This document shows, piece by piece, positions 20,596 to 30,547 of a DNA stretch of 64,000 nucleotides (its first letter is position 1; each line of letters starts with the position of its first letter). The DNA lies in the NCBI GenBank assembly GCA_964059195.1, contig CAXKWD010000005.1, positions 43,663,825 to 43,727,824 of the forward strand, given 5' to 3'. A program made the position numbers and the translations under genes. The notes beneath the pieces were generated by a model. It saw only the letters and a program-made list of their open reading frames with translations, had not been told where the DNA came from and ran no database searches. The stretch is from Ectobius pallidus. Its lineage: Eukaryota > Arthropoda > Insecta > Blattodea > Ectobiidae.

Positions 20596-21658
20596 CATCG
20601 TTAATCTCCATATTGCTTCACTGTGAGGATGCTGAATAATCATAAAACTTGAACCATGGAAAGAAGTAACGACAGTAGAAGAAGATTGATTGTACCCGTC
20701 CCAGACACATACCACCAATAAAGTCATTAAATGCCCAGGCATAGCGAATGGCATCGCCAAAATCCCCTTCGAAAGTGAAAATAATTTCACATCCCGACTT
20801 ATCAGCTCTCAGACCAGGTATACATGATAATAGTTGTTCCTTAAGACGTGTTCTATTGATATTCTTTTTGTGAGTTTGTATTCCCATTTCCATCATGCGC
20901 TGAGACACTAATTTTGTAAGATGAGAAAGTTTAAACACTGGAGAAGTACTGCTAGATGAGTACGAATCCTCCATGTATTGAACCAATTCCGTTAGAACTG
21001 TACCATAAACAACTTCTTCACGATTATGGCAATCTTATCTTTGAGAACGTTTAGCAGCTTTCGCACATGTTAGAAAGCGAGTATGGCATAGTTTGTGATA
21101 TTTGGCTTCTAATGCTACCAAATCTGTTGGCGATAACATCTTCAAAAGTTTTTCATCCTGCAATTGTAGAGCAAGAGTATGAATTGTAGGCCCAATTCCC
21201 AGCGTGGATACAGTCACAAGTTTGTCTCTACCTTCTCCTTCATCACAAAACAGGCACACCTTTTCCACAAAATCATGATGATCTTGTTAATTTTCATGTA
21301 GATGGAGTTTGGTCTGAGCAATGGGGATGTCCTTTCTGTTTCTTTTCACCAGATAATCTATCTGCCTTTAGACTGTCATATTTGTTCTTGCAGGATTTGT
21401 GATATTTCGCTGCATGGGCAGCATGTGTAAGACAACTTCCATCGTCCAACTGATCCAAATTACTTATACCACTTGGAAGCTCACCATGTTCAGCAAAAAT
21501 ACAAGATTCTTCGCCATTGTTAAGTAACCTTCATACTTCGGAATGATCAAGCGCTCTTTTGATTGCTTCTGGCATAACAAACACAGTTCCCATACAAACG
21601 GAGCAACCACTGGGTCAGTCGTAGCATCAACCAATTCATGCTTACTCTCCATTGACAT
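19735..21658 (-). pseudogene. transposon protein, N-terminal and central part (right copy)
   Basis: It starts MSMESKHELVDATTD at 21658 and repeats both CxxC ... KYHxxC fingers of the left arm. It then runs through the loop: YTTLLATGQVT; LNDEIATPAMVRHMIDI; GNQTPVITCDQPAYA; PDKYGEDRIILIMGDLHIEM; then GWTELVTTAGIASSG and SSHVKRSRYAHEV. The blocks VITxDQP, MGxLHIEM, GW.......A...SG.A.S and R.RHAHEV are strongly conserved landmarks of this transposon protein. A final piece, LVQLALSIRTFIF, ends at the left-arm junction. Several stops and frameshifts make it non-functional. The nuclease-like and CXC parts expected at the C-terminus are absent here but are the very parts present in element 2. Confidence 0.8.
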
Positions 21659-22503
21659 GATTGGGTAATTTCTGTCTTCCTATGAGGTAGACGAAAGCAA
21701 TATCTTCTTTACACGGTGAAGTTCCTCACACAACACATTTAGTATTACTGAATGGAATCTTATTAATTTAATCTATTTTATTTATTGTTACATTTTTGAA
21801 GTTCCCCCCAAAATTTAAATTTTGATGTGGCTACGATTTTAAAAAGTACCCCCTAAAAATCTTGAATCTACTTACCTATACATAAAAAATTACAACAATT
21901 ACATCTGCTACTTAATCAGTTATAAAGCCCCTCTATTACCTTTCGGAACCCATATAAATTGAATTGTTGCCATAACGACTCGCAGTGCAACTCTACATTG
22001 TTTTGTCAAATTTTCAGGAACTGTTTGTGATAAAATATAAGTCATATATACCGTTCGAAAGGAAATTGTCTGACGAACAATAAAGTATACAACACATTTT
22101 CATCTACATGTAACCGATTCCAAGTTATTTAGCAAAATATTTCGAAAAAATCAAAATCAAAAAGCAAATATTTTAATTCAGGTACAAATATTTCTAGTAT
22201 TATGAACCTAAACTATAATGTCGTATACACCGTTGGAAAGCACGTTTTCTCCTGATTAATAATCACTAATAATATAGGTTAATATCGAAATATAAACCCA
22301 AGTTATATAGGGAAATGTAGAAGCGTGCCACAAAACTTTGGCGGCCATATTGATTACGTCATCAAAACCGCTAGAGGGCCAGGAAAATTTGTGTCCCGGG
22401 CTTTTTAGACTCGTCTACCCATGTACTATCTGAATCCAAAGTGGCGCATTGGTTGCCGGATGTGAAATGTTTTGGTACAATTTTCAGCTAACTCACCCCA
22501 CTA
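20596..22503 (-). repeat. element 1 right arm
   Basis: Inverted partner of 17737-19730, 1908 bp. It retains a 10-base ATTGTACCAA-type segment after AGCTGAAAA that the left arm lacks, and only one copy of the segment duplicated in the left arm. The CRE-like site reads TTACGTCA at 22354-22361. Confidence 0.9.
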
Positions 22504-22506
22504 TTA
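22504..22506. repeat. right target-site duplication of element 1 (TTA)
   Basis: Matches 17734-17736. See that entry for the frame argument. Confidence 0.75.
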
Positions 22507-22880
22507 GGCTCATCAAAGATCCTAACATTTTGAACTTCTTCAGCATGTTCACAACAATAGAAATATAATTTGGGTCCTTTTGTTGCCCAAGAACGTGGCA
22601 ACAACTTGTTTGAGTGAAACCAAACCTCCCTATAGAACATGGATTTTTCGGATATCAGGTCCAAACACGCCTTCCTTTAATTTTGCTTCTGCTAAATGAG
22701 GAAAGTTCTCACAAAGATACTTGCAACAATGCCCACCTTTGGGGAAGGCTTTCACGAACTGTTTCATTAGTCCTAATTTTGAGTGTAGAGGTGGCAGCAG
22801 AATGTTTTCCGGATCCACGAGGTTCTTGCGCAGATCTTCTTTCTTGTAGGCAAGTTCTTTTCTGTTCCAATGTTGATCCC
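22507..22880 (-). pseudogene. broken transposon gene, 5' part (target of element 1)
   Basis: The minus strand reads WNRKELAYKKEDLRKN, then NILLPPLHSKLGLMKQF and LKEGVFGPDIRK. After a frameshift come QVVATFLGQQKDPNY, MLKKFKMLG and SLMSL, where element 1 interrupts it. LLPPLHIKLGLMK and LKEGVFVGPxI are the best-known landmarks of this repetitive arthropod transposon family. The reading resumes at 17733. The family's mechanism is not identifiable from this piece. Confidence 0.75.
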
Positions 22881-24325
22881 TTGCCCTACTGTCGAGATAT
22901 TACTGTCTATATAACTACAGTGCACCACTGCTATCTTAATTTAAACTCATTTCACCTATTAAACAGCATAAAAAGTACCGTTGAATTTGCTACATACGTG
23001 TATTTAATTCCTTAAATATTTAGTTCTGACATGTAAAACAATGGTAGGTGATACAATTTTTTTTAATAATACTTGGATTCGGCGCACTAAAAGCCATAAG
23101 AATAAGGCAAATTCATTCAAAAAGTTTTTTCATTGTTGGCCTGTGTAATTAATTAAACTAGACGAATTATTTGATTTTCAAGAATTGATTGGAAATTCTT
23201 AAATGAAATCTACTGGTGACTCGTTAAACTTATTCCTGAGAAGTATTTGACAATTCTATTCCCAAATAGAGCTATTGATTTCATAAATTTTATTAGTAAC
23301 AATGCAGACAACACCTGCACCACACTTGTAATAGCAACGCAGAAACCATGCACAAAAGAATCATGACCACAAGGAACTCAGCCCACACAGATAATTTACA
23401 TACCATCATAGCTGGAAGCAGAACAAGGGCTTAGTAATAGGAACTTAGGGACTTTTTCTTGAAACCAGATTTTGGCAATCCGGAGATGGCTTAATTGCTT
23501 GGCACTCCGGGGTTAAGAGAGGGCACTAAAGAAGGACACGGAATGTCAGTGACAACGAATATTCAGTGACATAAAAAGAATAAAATTGCTCCTACGAATT
23601 CAATGTCAGATTATACAGTTTCAAGTGAAATATTATTATTATTATTATTATTATTTTCATAAAGCTGATAATCTGCTCAAATAACTGTGGCTGATTTGCT
23701 GAAATATTTTCACTGCGAGAGAAAGAAATTTTGCCACATTTCAAAATTGTCAATTTCTTCATAAACTATTTTTTAAAATTTATATTCGTACAGGTAAAAT
23801 AAAACGGAGGTACAGTTTATTGATCACTTAATAAGGAAAAGCCTTGCAAAATTTCATGAAATTATCTTAAAAAATCGTGGAAATTATGATTTAAACAGCT
23901 TTGGAAGTACAGAGTCGTGTAATTTTAGCTGCACCGTAAAGAATATGTTATTTCATAACATGGCTAGTTTTATAGATATGTTTAAAATTCTATAACAGAT
24001 ATGAATTAAAAAGTTCATGTAAAACTATCATTACGAAAGACAAAATTTTCCACCCTTGAAGGTGTATGTAACCCCCTTGGGCGTAAGGTGAAATTTTGTT
24101 TGGGAGTGGTTCAAAAGGGTCAAGCCGTCTCAGCGCCATGTCCTTGTTCATATTGTATCTTAATACTCTTTAAAGTTATATTGTGATCATTTATACACTA
24201 CAATTGATATGTAGCACTGTCTTTAAAACTTTTTCTTGAGGTTTCTGCCCATTTCTCGTTTAAGCTAGAGCCTAAATGAAAACTTTCTTTTGACAACAAT
24301 TATTCTAATACTGTATAATGTATAG
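22881..24325. other. gene-free stretch with (ATT)n
   Basis: (ATT)n lies at 23631-23655. At 24048-24075 and 24080-24110 there are short CACCCTTGAAGGTGT / CCCCCTTGGGCGTAAGG inverted bits of no clear origin. No coding region is supported, although open frames cross 22614-23015 as shadows of the minus-strand fragment. Confidence 0.5.
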
Positions 24326-25235
24326 GACACGTTTGTAAAGCCACCTATAAATCCACCGGTGAGCTCACAAACAGGCTGATGGAATTCGGAAGCAGTATTC
24401 GAATTGTGTAATAATTCTTATTGTATCTTGGATTTGCAAGAAGTGGAAATTGTAATATATGATGGGCAAGGAACTAATAACTGAGTACTAGAATTCTTAT
24501 AAATCAGTCAAACATTACGCTGGATGAAAATTGCCTTTTTATACAGAAATAGGAAAAATGCCTAATAAGTGTTGTGTTCCTGGCTGTCCAATAGCAACAG
24601 GCCTAATAATACTAACTGAGAGACTGTTTAAATGTTTAAATTTCCTAAAAATGGATACAGACGACTTAAATGGATACCAGCAATCCACAGACTCATGGTA
24701 TGTAAACACATGTTAACGATGAATATTTGTCAGTATTTTGTTAAACCCATGCGGTGATAGTAATTGCGATTTATAGTTTGTGAAGGTATTTATTTACATT
24801 TCTGCTAATGAATTGCTTATTACCGTATTACTATAATATTTAAATAGGATACTCTATTAATAATAAACATTTATGATTTGGATAGGCCTGTATAAAAATA
24901 TTAATAGTACAACGTATGTTACATGCATATCAGAAGCATGTTAAAGATGGCCTATTAACTGTATCTGGCACCTTAATATTAAGTTTACCTGATATTCTTT
25001 ATGAATGAATAAAAAAACTCGTACAATTGTGCATTTATTTATGCAAGTGGCACTTGTCGTCTGCTTCTCTGCTCCACCATATCTGTCTTCTAGGAAGCAT
25101 CGTACATAAAGTTCGTTGAGTCTGTTGGCAATAATTGAGTTTCATCACACAAACACCGGTGAATTAAAAATAGCCTGATGTTTCACCGGTGAATTATCCC
25201 GTGACTTTACAAACAGGCAGATTACGATGTCATCG
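24326..25235 (+). mobile_element. candidate inverted-repeat element carrying a THAP-domain fragment
   Basis: The left end reads GTTTGTAAAGCCAC ... CCACCGGTGA...AGGCTGAT. The reverse complement of the right end reads TGTTTGTAAAGTCAC ... TTCACCGGTGA...CAGGCT. These are imperfect inverted termini about 900 bp apart. Inside is a THAP-like coding fragment, and THAP zinc fingers bind the ends of P-type and some Kolobok-type transposons. No clean target duplication was identified, so the boundaries and superfamily (P-like suggested) are tentative. Confidence 0.4.
24549..24696 (+). pseudogene. THAP zinc-finger exon, frameshifted
   Basis: MPNKCCVPGC at 24549 is a typical THAP N-terminus (C-x3-C type start). 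A +1 change later, the third frame reads MFKFPKNGYRRLKWIPAIHR (24631-24690), matching the conserved FxFPK...R..KW..AI core of THAP domains. It is followed by ATG|GTATGT, a plausible splice donor at 24697. The second half of the domain (C..H) is not found nearby. A frameshift between the two halves makes this exon non-functional as read. It could be a P-like transposon gene or a host THAP pseudogene. Confidence 0.55.
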
Positions 25236-25580
25236 CTGATATCGAGGTAATGTAATTTTAGTATGACTGAACTGACCCCGAACACGAGCTATGCTCATGC
25301 GGGTAAACAGTACAGTACTCCATTTTGTAATTGTAATAATAATTGTGATTATATTATTTGTATTTGTATTTGTATTAATATCGAGATCCAAAGTGTGAAC
25401 TATGAGTAGTAGGTGATACTAGCAGATTTATAAGCTCTAACCAGATTTGTTGTGAAGTTACACATCCCTACCAAGTATATGAATCAGTGTATCTCTATCG
25501 ACAAGTTGATTTGCAGTAGTAATTTCATAAACCCATTCCAGAAAAAAAAAAAATATATATACGGTACCTAAATTTTTCAG
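24697..25580. other. non-coding between THAP fragment and exon-like block
   Basis: Contains the right terminus of the candidate THAP element (about 25155-25235) and short ATTTGT repeats at about 25350-25375. No coding sequence is supported. Confidence 0.4.
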
Positions 25581-25670
25581 AAATTACGCCAAAGTCCAAT
25601 GAAATTCTGATATCCAAACGCTCACACGACATGGATGACCAGGCCACAGACTCGTTGGACAGATTCCGAA
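25581..25670 (+). CDS. possible internal exon, 90 bp
   Basis: The block is preceded by a pyrimidine-containing TTTTTCAG and followed by GTGAGTTT, both close to consensus splice sites. In the phase with two leading bases it is open throughout and reads KRSHDMDDQATDSLDRFR near its end, a hydrophilic acidic-basic segment. Ninety bases keeps phase. No family is recognised and no neighbouring exon in matching phase was found, so this may be chance. The THAP fragment upstream does not end in the needed phase. Confidence 0.3.
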
Positions 25671-26700
25671 GTGAGTTTATTTACTAGTAACACATCGCTA
25701 TTATTATGTTGAAGAACTGTCAACAGCACGCCGTTTTGAAATTTGGATACTAAATAAATAAATTACGATAAATCTTAAATAATGTCTTGATGTGTACGAA
25801 ATTGTAAAACATGTAACAATCGAAACAGTGTATTTTTTATTTCTTTACATGAAGTTAAAAATATTGCAGATATTTCGCAAGATTTCAACTCCCTGAAACT
25901 CCCCCCCATACCGTACACCCATGGTAACCTCCCCCCCCCCCCGAGAAAGGACCTATAGCCTAGCATCGAGACTGAAAACTTGTATGGACTGACTTCACTG
26001 AAGGAGGAATGATTTCTGTTGAGTTAACTTCTTGCTAAATATTTCTATAGTATCAGTCCGGTTATTAGACGGCAGAGATCGATGATGCAAGAAATTGTGG
26101 TCTGAAAAAAGTAATTACAGGGATTAGTATGAGTTCGTGTAATTTTCCAACGTGTATTTTTCCCACTTAATATCAACAAGGTTTCATCCCAGAAGTGATA
26201 GATGCGAGGAATTCTTACCAGTTCTGTGTTTGGTAATGAAAGTAATAAATTATAACTTTTCAATTATGACTACGTACTAGCAATGCTTATCTTAACTTTC
26301 CTAATTAGTAGGAATGCAAATGATATCGCTTTGATATAAATTGAAAATAGAAACTTGAATCCATTCAAAGAGGCAGAATAATAGCTCGGTGAAGACAATA
26401 GAAAAGTAACGTGTAGTGGTGATATAACACGTGAAGTTCTGAGATCGTATTTCATCTGTTTAGAACTGTCATGGCCGGCTGTGAGCTTCACGCTAACCGT
26501 TAATTACATCTATTGTTGCCTCAGATTAAAACATTTCCATTTACAAGACAACAGAAATCTTAATTTAGAACGTTTGTACATGTAACAAGAATAATGCAAT
26601 TATTTTCATTACTAGCTAGGCCCGCGCGATTAATTCACATGTTGGCCCTCGTTCCAACAAAGTAGCCATAACTAAATACTATAAACGGAAAGTCTGTTTT
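25671..26700. other. gene-free stretch
   Basis: A C14 run lies at about 25929-25942 and a C7 run at 25901-25907. No coding region or element end is supported. Confidence 0.5.
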
Positions 26701-26708
26701 CTTTAAAG

Positions 26709-27159
26709 CAGTGGTTCCCAAACTTTTCAGTCCGCGGGCCCCTTGAAAAAAATTAAAATTTGCGGACCCCGTCTGGGTTTTGAAACAAAAAACTAAATAA
26801 ATACTTTGATTCAAATTTATTAAATTCAATAGACAAAATAAAAATATCAATTGTAACAAACAGCGTTTACTCCTTAATGTGAACAGTGAAGCTGCTTTTG
26901 ATTAATTATCTCTGCAACGTTAGGTTTAATGTCTGATAATTTCAATATTAAGTCACTTTCAACTTCATGTTTATTTCTCAACTTTGATTTCAAGTACGTG
27001 AGGTGGGAGAATGCTGTTTCACATAGATAAATAGTGGGGAACACAGTTAAGCACTTCAAAATTACGGGATATCCTATTTCTTCTTAAACCGCCAGCGGAC
27101 CCCCTGAAACACCATCGCGGACCCCCAGGGGTCCGCGGACCCCACTTTGGGAATCACTG
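26709..27159 (-). mobile_element. non-autonomous hAT element with 8-bp duplication
   Basis: Termini CAGTGGTTCCCAAAC and GGGAATCACTG are flanked by CTTTAAAG at 26701-26708 and 27160-27167, an exact 8-bp target duplication as expected for hAT. It is 451 bp long. It keeps only the end of the transposase gene on the minus strand, so it is a deletion derivative mobilised by a Charlie-like hAT. CGCGGACCCC repeats occupy the subterminal regions at both sides. Confidence 0.93.
26874..27083 (-). pseudogene. hAT transposase C-terminal dimerisation remnant
   Basis: The minus-strand reading EEIGYPVILKCLTVFPTIYL continues with CETAFSHLTYLKSKLRNK and LKLSDIKPNVAEI, then stops. CExxFS.L..IK.K.RN.L.....L...LS...P.I is the C-terminal (hAT dimerisation) block of Charlie/FAM200/ZMYM-type hAT transposases. 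About 65 residues remain and the catalytic residues are gone. Confidence 0.85.
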
Positions 27160-27351
27160 CTTTAAAGAAATATTTAGTTATGTGTTATGAAATTATTCAA
27201 ATATAATCCTTTGCACCCTCAAAATAGTCCCCAACATTTATTAAGTGCCAGTATGGTACTTTATGAGATTGTGTGGGGGACGAAAAATGTCTGTCCGTCT
27301 GTCTGTCTGTCTGTCTGTCCGTCCGTCCGTCCGTGTGTCTGTACGCGCTCT

Positions 27352-28115
27352 AACTCAAATACGCTTTTTCGGATTTTCATGAAACTTGGAAAACACATTT
27401 ATAATGTCAATGGGAAGAACCCTATTGATATTGAACCAAATCGGTTCACCGGTACCGGAGTAATGCCCAATTTAGTGCCTATTTTAATAGATTATGGCGC
27501 CTTTCTAATAGAAAGGCGCCATAATTCAAATACGCTGTATCGGATTTCCATTAAACTTGGTATACGCATTTATGACATCCATGAAAAGTACTCTGTTAAA
27601 TTTGAACCTAATCTGTTGACCGGTACCGGAGTAAAACCCAATTTAGTGTATATTTTAAAGGCGCAATAGCTCAAATACGCCTTATCGGATATTTATGAAA
27701 CTTCGTATACGCATTTATACTATCCATGGAAAGACGTCTGTTGATGTTCAACCAAATCGGTTGGCCAGTACCGGAATAATGCCCAATTTATTGCCTTTTA
27801 TGTTAATATATGAGAAGTCGCGATAACTCAAATATGCTTTATTGGATTTTCCTGAAACTTTGTATACCCATTTATAATGTACATGGGAAGACGTCTACCG
27901 ATATTGGACCAAATCGGTTGTCCGGTACCGGAGTAAAACCCAATTTAGTGTCTATTTTAAAAACGCGGTAACTCAAATACGCTTTACCGGATTTTTATGG
28001 AATTTGGTATACACATTTATAGTGTTCATGGGAAGAGGTCTACTGATACTGGATGAAATCGGTAAACCTGTTTCGGAGTAATGCTCAATTTGGTGCCTAT
28101 TTTATGATAATATAC
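27352..28115 (+). repeat. five tandem units of about 150 bp inside repeat M
   Basis: Units begin with ACTCAAATACGC-like text at about 27353, 27523, 27668, 27827 and 27970. Each carries GGATTTYCATGAAACTTGG, GGGAAGACGTCT and, in the best units, the palindrome CCGGTACCGG followed by AGTAAWRCCCAATTTAGTG. The first interval is longer because of a hairpin (27492-27526). The open frame across 27187-27669 is a by-product of the repeats. Confidence 0.85.
27492..27526. repeat. perfect hairpin in repeat M
   Basis: ATTATGGCGCCTTTCTA is followed directly by its inverse ATAGAAAGGCGCCATAAT, giving a stem of about 17 bp with almost no loop. It lies between units 1 and 2 of the tandem array. Confidence 0.85.
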
Positions 28116-28274
28116 GTATTCGAAAGAATTTATATAAAAAAAAAGCAAATCATTTATCATGACAACATAGTCAATTGTTTTACTGTGATATTTTACGGCT
28201 TTGGAAATTAAAATAGAGATAGCTATGACCAAAATGACTATTGTCTACATGCGCTTATAACTTACAACTAGACC

Positions 28275-28463
28275 GTTAAACTGACCCAGGTGACCGAGAT
28301 GGTAACGTTTTGGCCTCACGTTATGGAGTTCCATGGTTCAAATCCCGAAACCAGCCAATTTCACTTTCTTTTTCGTATTTTTATGTGAGTGTGCGATTGT
28401 CAAGATATCAAAAATCTGTACAGTTCAGCTGATGCTGGAAGATTTTAATCTGATTAAAAAGAA
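28275..28463 (+). mobile_element. SINE insertion (S3) with 9-bp duplication
   Basis: AACTAGACC at 28266-28274 is repeated at 28464-28472, flanking a 189-bp insert absent from repeat M copy 1. The insert has box A TGACCGAGATGG (28291-28302) and box B GGTTCAAATCC (28335-28345), 43 bases apart, as in tRNA-derived SINEs. The 9-bp duplication fits LINE-type target-primed insertion. Confidence 0.85.
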
Positions 28464-28630
28464 AACTAGACCTTTGTTCTTCCCTAAGCCCTGCTTAATG
28501 AATAAATCTGGAGCTTAACTTGTAAATCAATTAAAAAAACATATTCTGCATATCATAATTGCAGTCATAACTGATTAAAAAAAACATACTGGCACTTTTT
28601 TACATCAGTTTACCTGATTTTATTTATAGT

Positions 28631-29514
28631 ATATTATTTTTAATGCTATTTACATTAAGCTTCCCTCAGTTAAGGGTTGCCCTAAGACAAAGCATAATAG
28701 AAAAAATAAATAATTTGCACCACAAAGAAGTGTTTACAAGCATTTACAATAAACATTAAGAAAAACTCACACTGACAACTAAGGCCTATATCAAGAAAAC
28801 TTACGAAACAACAAGAATAAAAACTAAAAAACAAATATATAACAAATAAATATAAATATAGAAAAGCAAAATAATATATATATATTACGATATATATATA
28901 TATATATATATATCGTTAATGAGAAATATAAGTGTTTCCTGAGTACAGAGATGGAACCATCAGGGCTGTCAGAGACACTTCTTTTATTACAATGTTGTTC
29001 AGATGGAAGAATCTGCAGAAATCCACAATGAGTGAAGGGATTGTCCCTCTTGCACCCACCATCAGCCCAAAGATGGTAATAGAAGTAAATATGAAGTAAA
29101 AATCATAGGCCTATTTATTTAAAGTAATTTGGTTATGTATCTATGAATACTGGTAAAAGATATACACGAAAGTGAAGAATTTTAATATTAGCACATCACA
29201 ATTTTGTATAGGCCTATAAATAAAAATTATTAAATAAAGTAGGCCAATCTCGTTGTAGAAAGCAGTTAAACTTTGACAATATTCACTCCTGTACTATCGT
29301 CAAAGGCTTTGTAATATAACTGATGTTTGTTTGCGATCTATTTGAATCCGATAGTGAAATCGTTTTATCCATACTATTCTTTTTCCATAGTACAAGACAT
29401 AATGGTTGTTATTTTTGAAAGGCTTACATATTTTATATAGGCCTAAATGTAATAACTTGCTTGTCCGGTGTTCATTGTAGAATGAGATGAAATTCTGCAT
29501 ATGATTATGGCATC
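28631..29514. other. gene-free stretch with AT hairpin
   Basis: 28866-28916 is an (AT)n palindrome (ATATATATATATTACGATATATA and onward). Nothing else is recognised. Confidence 0.5.
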
Positions 29515-29767
29515 CATTCCCGGCTCAAAGGCTAGTTGTTTAGACGACTCGCCTTCCACCGCTGGGACACGGGACTGAATCTCGGTGGATTCTTGTGAAA
29601 CTATTAAGGACAAATGAGAACTGGACAGTTTTCTAGGTGTGCTCCCGTTTCTCCACTATGTATCATTCCACTATTCCGCCATTCTTCATAACATGACCAT
29701 TCGGGTGCAGTAAAATAAATTATGTTCGTAGGGTCCGAGCTTCATGCAGATTCAGGTCTCCAGGTGT
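29515..29767 (+). repeat. SINE of family S2, copy 1
   Basis: A tRNA-like head (CTAGTTGTTTAGACGACTCG, then CTTCCACCGCTGGGACACGG and ACTGAATCTCGGTGGAT) is followed by a body with TCTCCACTATGTATCATTCC and CATTCTTCATAACATGA. The same order occurs at 46505-46690 and, on the minus strand, at 48005-48195. The hAT element at 29776 landed in or just beside its 3' end. Confidence 0.7.
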
Positions 29768-29775
29768 ATCATAAC

Positions 29776-30539
29776 CAGGGCTCGGATTCTAACGACATGT
29801 CATCTTTTTATCGATGATGCTTAGACACTGCCAACTTGTGGATAAATCCTAATCATTGGCCTCTAGATTATAGAAATGCATTTTTATTAGGTCATTTTTT
29901 GTCATTTTATGCAATTTTATATTTTTAGGGCATTTATTTCAATTTTAGATCATTATTTTGTCATTTTCGTGTCATTTCCTTCCTTATTTAGTCATTTTCA
30001 TGTATTTACATTCAGTTTATTAGCTTTTTTTCGTCGCTAGCGGTGCTGTCTTTGAAGTGTTGTTAGTTTAATGCAGGAAGATAAAATTCGGCGTTAAAGT
30101 GTTGACATGTCTCAGTCGGAAGTGAGAATGAAAGAAACGCCAAAATTTTGTATTATATTACTATTGTTATTAGATTGACTTGGCACCAGAGTCAGGCACC
30201 TGCTTGGTTTTGAGAGTGCAAACTACTCTTTACCCTCGATAAACAACAACATAATCCGGCAGACTACAAAAGGAAAAGCCGAATCTTGACTCACCAGTGC
30301 CTCAGTGCTAGTATAAATTTCCGTGAGAAAAGAACATTCACAACATTACAGTTATTTACAGTTTTTACAATTATGTACGAACTAGTCTAAAACTATGTTT
30401 TTACAATAATATTTTTTTATAAATAAAATATCAGTTTTTAGGTAATTTTTTAGAATTATTAAGTCATTTTCTTTAAAATTTAGGGTAATTTTATAGGTCA
30501 TTTTTCAAACAATATTAGGTCATCGGAATCCGGGCCCTG
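29776..30539. mobile_element. non-autonomous hAT element, 764 bp
   Basis: Termini CAGGGCTCGGATTC and GAATCCGGGCCCTG are flanked by an exact 8-bp repeat ATCATAAC (29768-29775, 30540-30547). The subterminal regions are full of TAGGTCATTTT/GTCATTTTATG motifs. The central segment (about 30120-30250, GACTTGGCACCAGAG ... GCACCTGC ... TTTTGAGAGTGCAAACTACT) is an inverted match to 39085-39190 in the other hAT remnant, so both derive from related autonomous elements. No transposase is left. Confidence 0.92.
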
Positions 30540-30547
30540 ATCATAAC

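Larger units (their letters stand above)
17737..22503. mobile_element. element 1: 4.77 kb fold-back DNA transposon, Academ-like, N-terminal half only
   Basis: Both ends begin TAGTGGGGTGARTTAGCTGA and are flanked by a TTA direct repeat. The arms are very long: left 17737-19730 and right 20596-22503, about 97% alike by eye, with a loop of 865 bp. Each arm carries the start of the same gene, and the right copy continues on the minus strand through the loop until it meets the left arm. No C-terminal domains are present. The structure looks like an internally inverted duplication of the 5' end of a larger transposon. The TTA flanks suggest the fold-back form itself moved. The left arm lacks about 10 bases after AGCTGAAAA and has a tandem duplication at about 18340-18480. 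Confidence 0.85.
27238..28630 (+). repeat. repeat M, copy 2 (expanded internal array, nested SINE)
   Basis: The left end AAGTGCCAGTATGGTAC (27243) and the inverse CATACTGGCACTT (28585-28597) form short inverted termini. A CTGTCTGT/CCGTCCGT tract (27290-27335) precedes five internal units. The right part matches copy 1 (CCCTAAGCCCTGCTTAATGA, CTGCATATCATAATTGCA). Homology to copy 1 continues past the terminus through ACCTGATTTTATT, so the true end may be further right. No transposase is visible, and the class is unknown. Confidence 0.8.

Noticed and set aside
17737..22503. Reading element 1 as two separate convergent genes
   Set aside because: The arms are near-identical inverted copies with shared breaks, bounded by identical termini and TTA flanks, so one rearranged element explains both.
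27187..27669. 160-codon open frame with VCPSVCLSVCPSVRPCV
   Set aside because: The Cys/Pro/Ser run is the CTGTCTGTCCGT tract and the rest are repeat M units.
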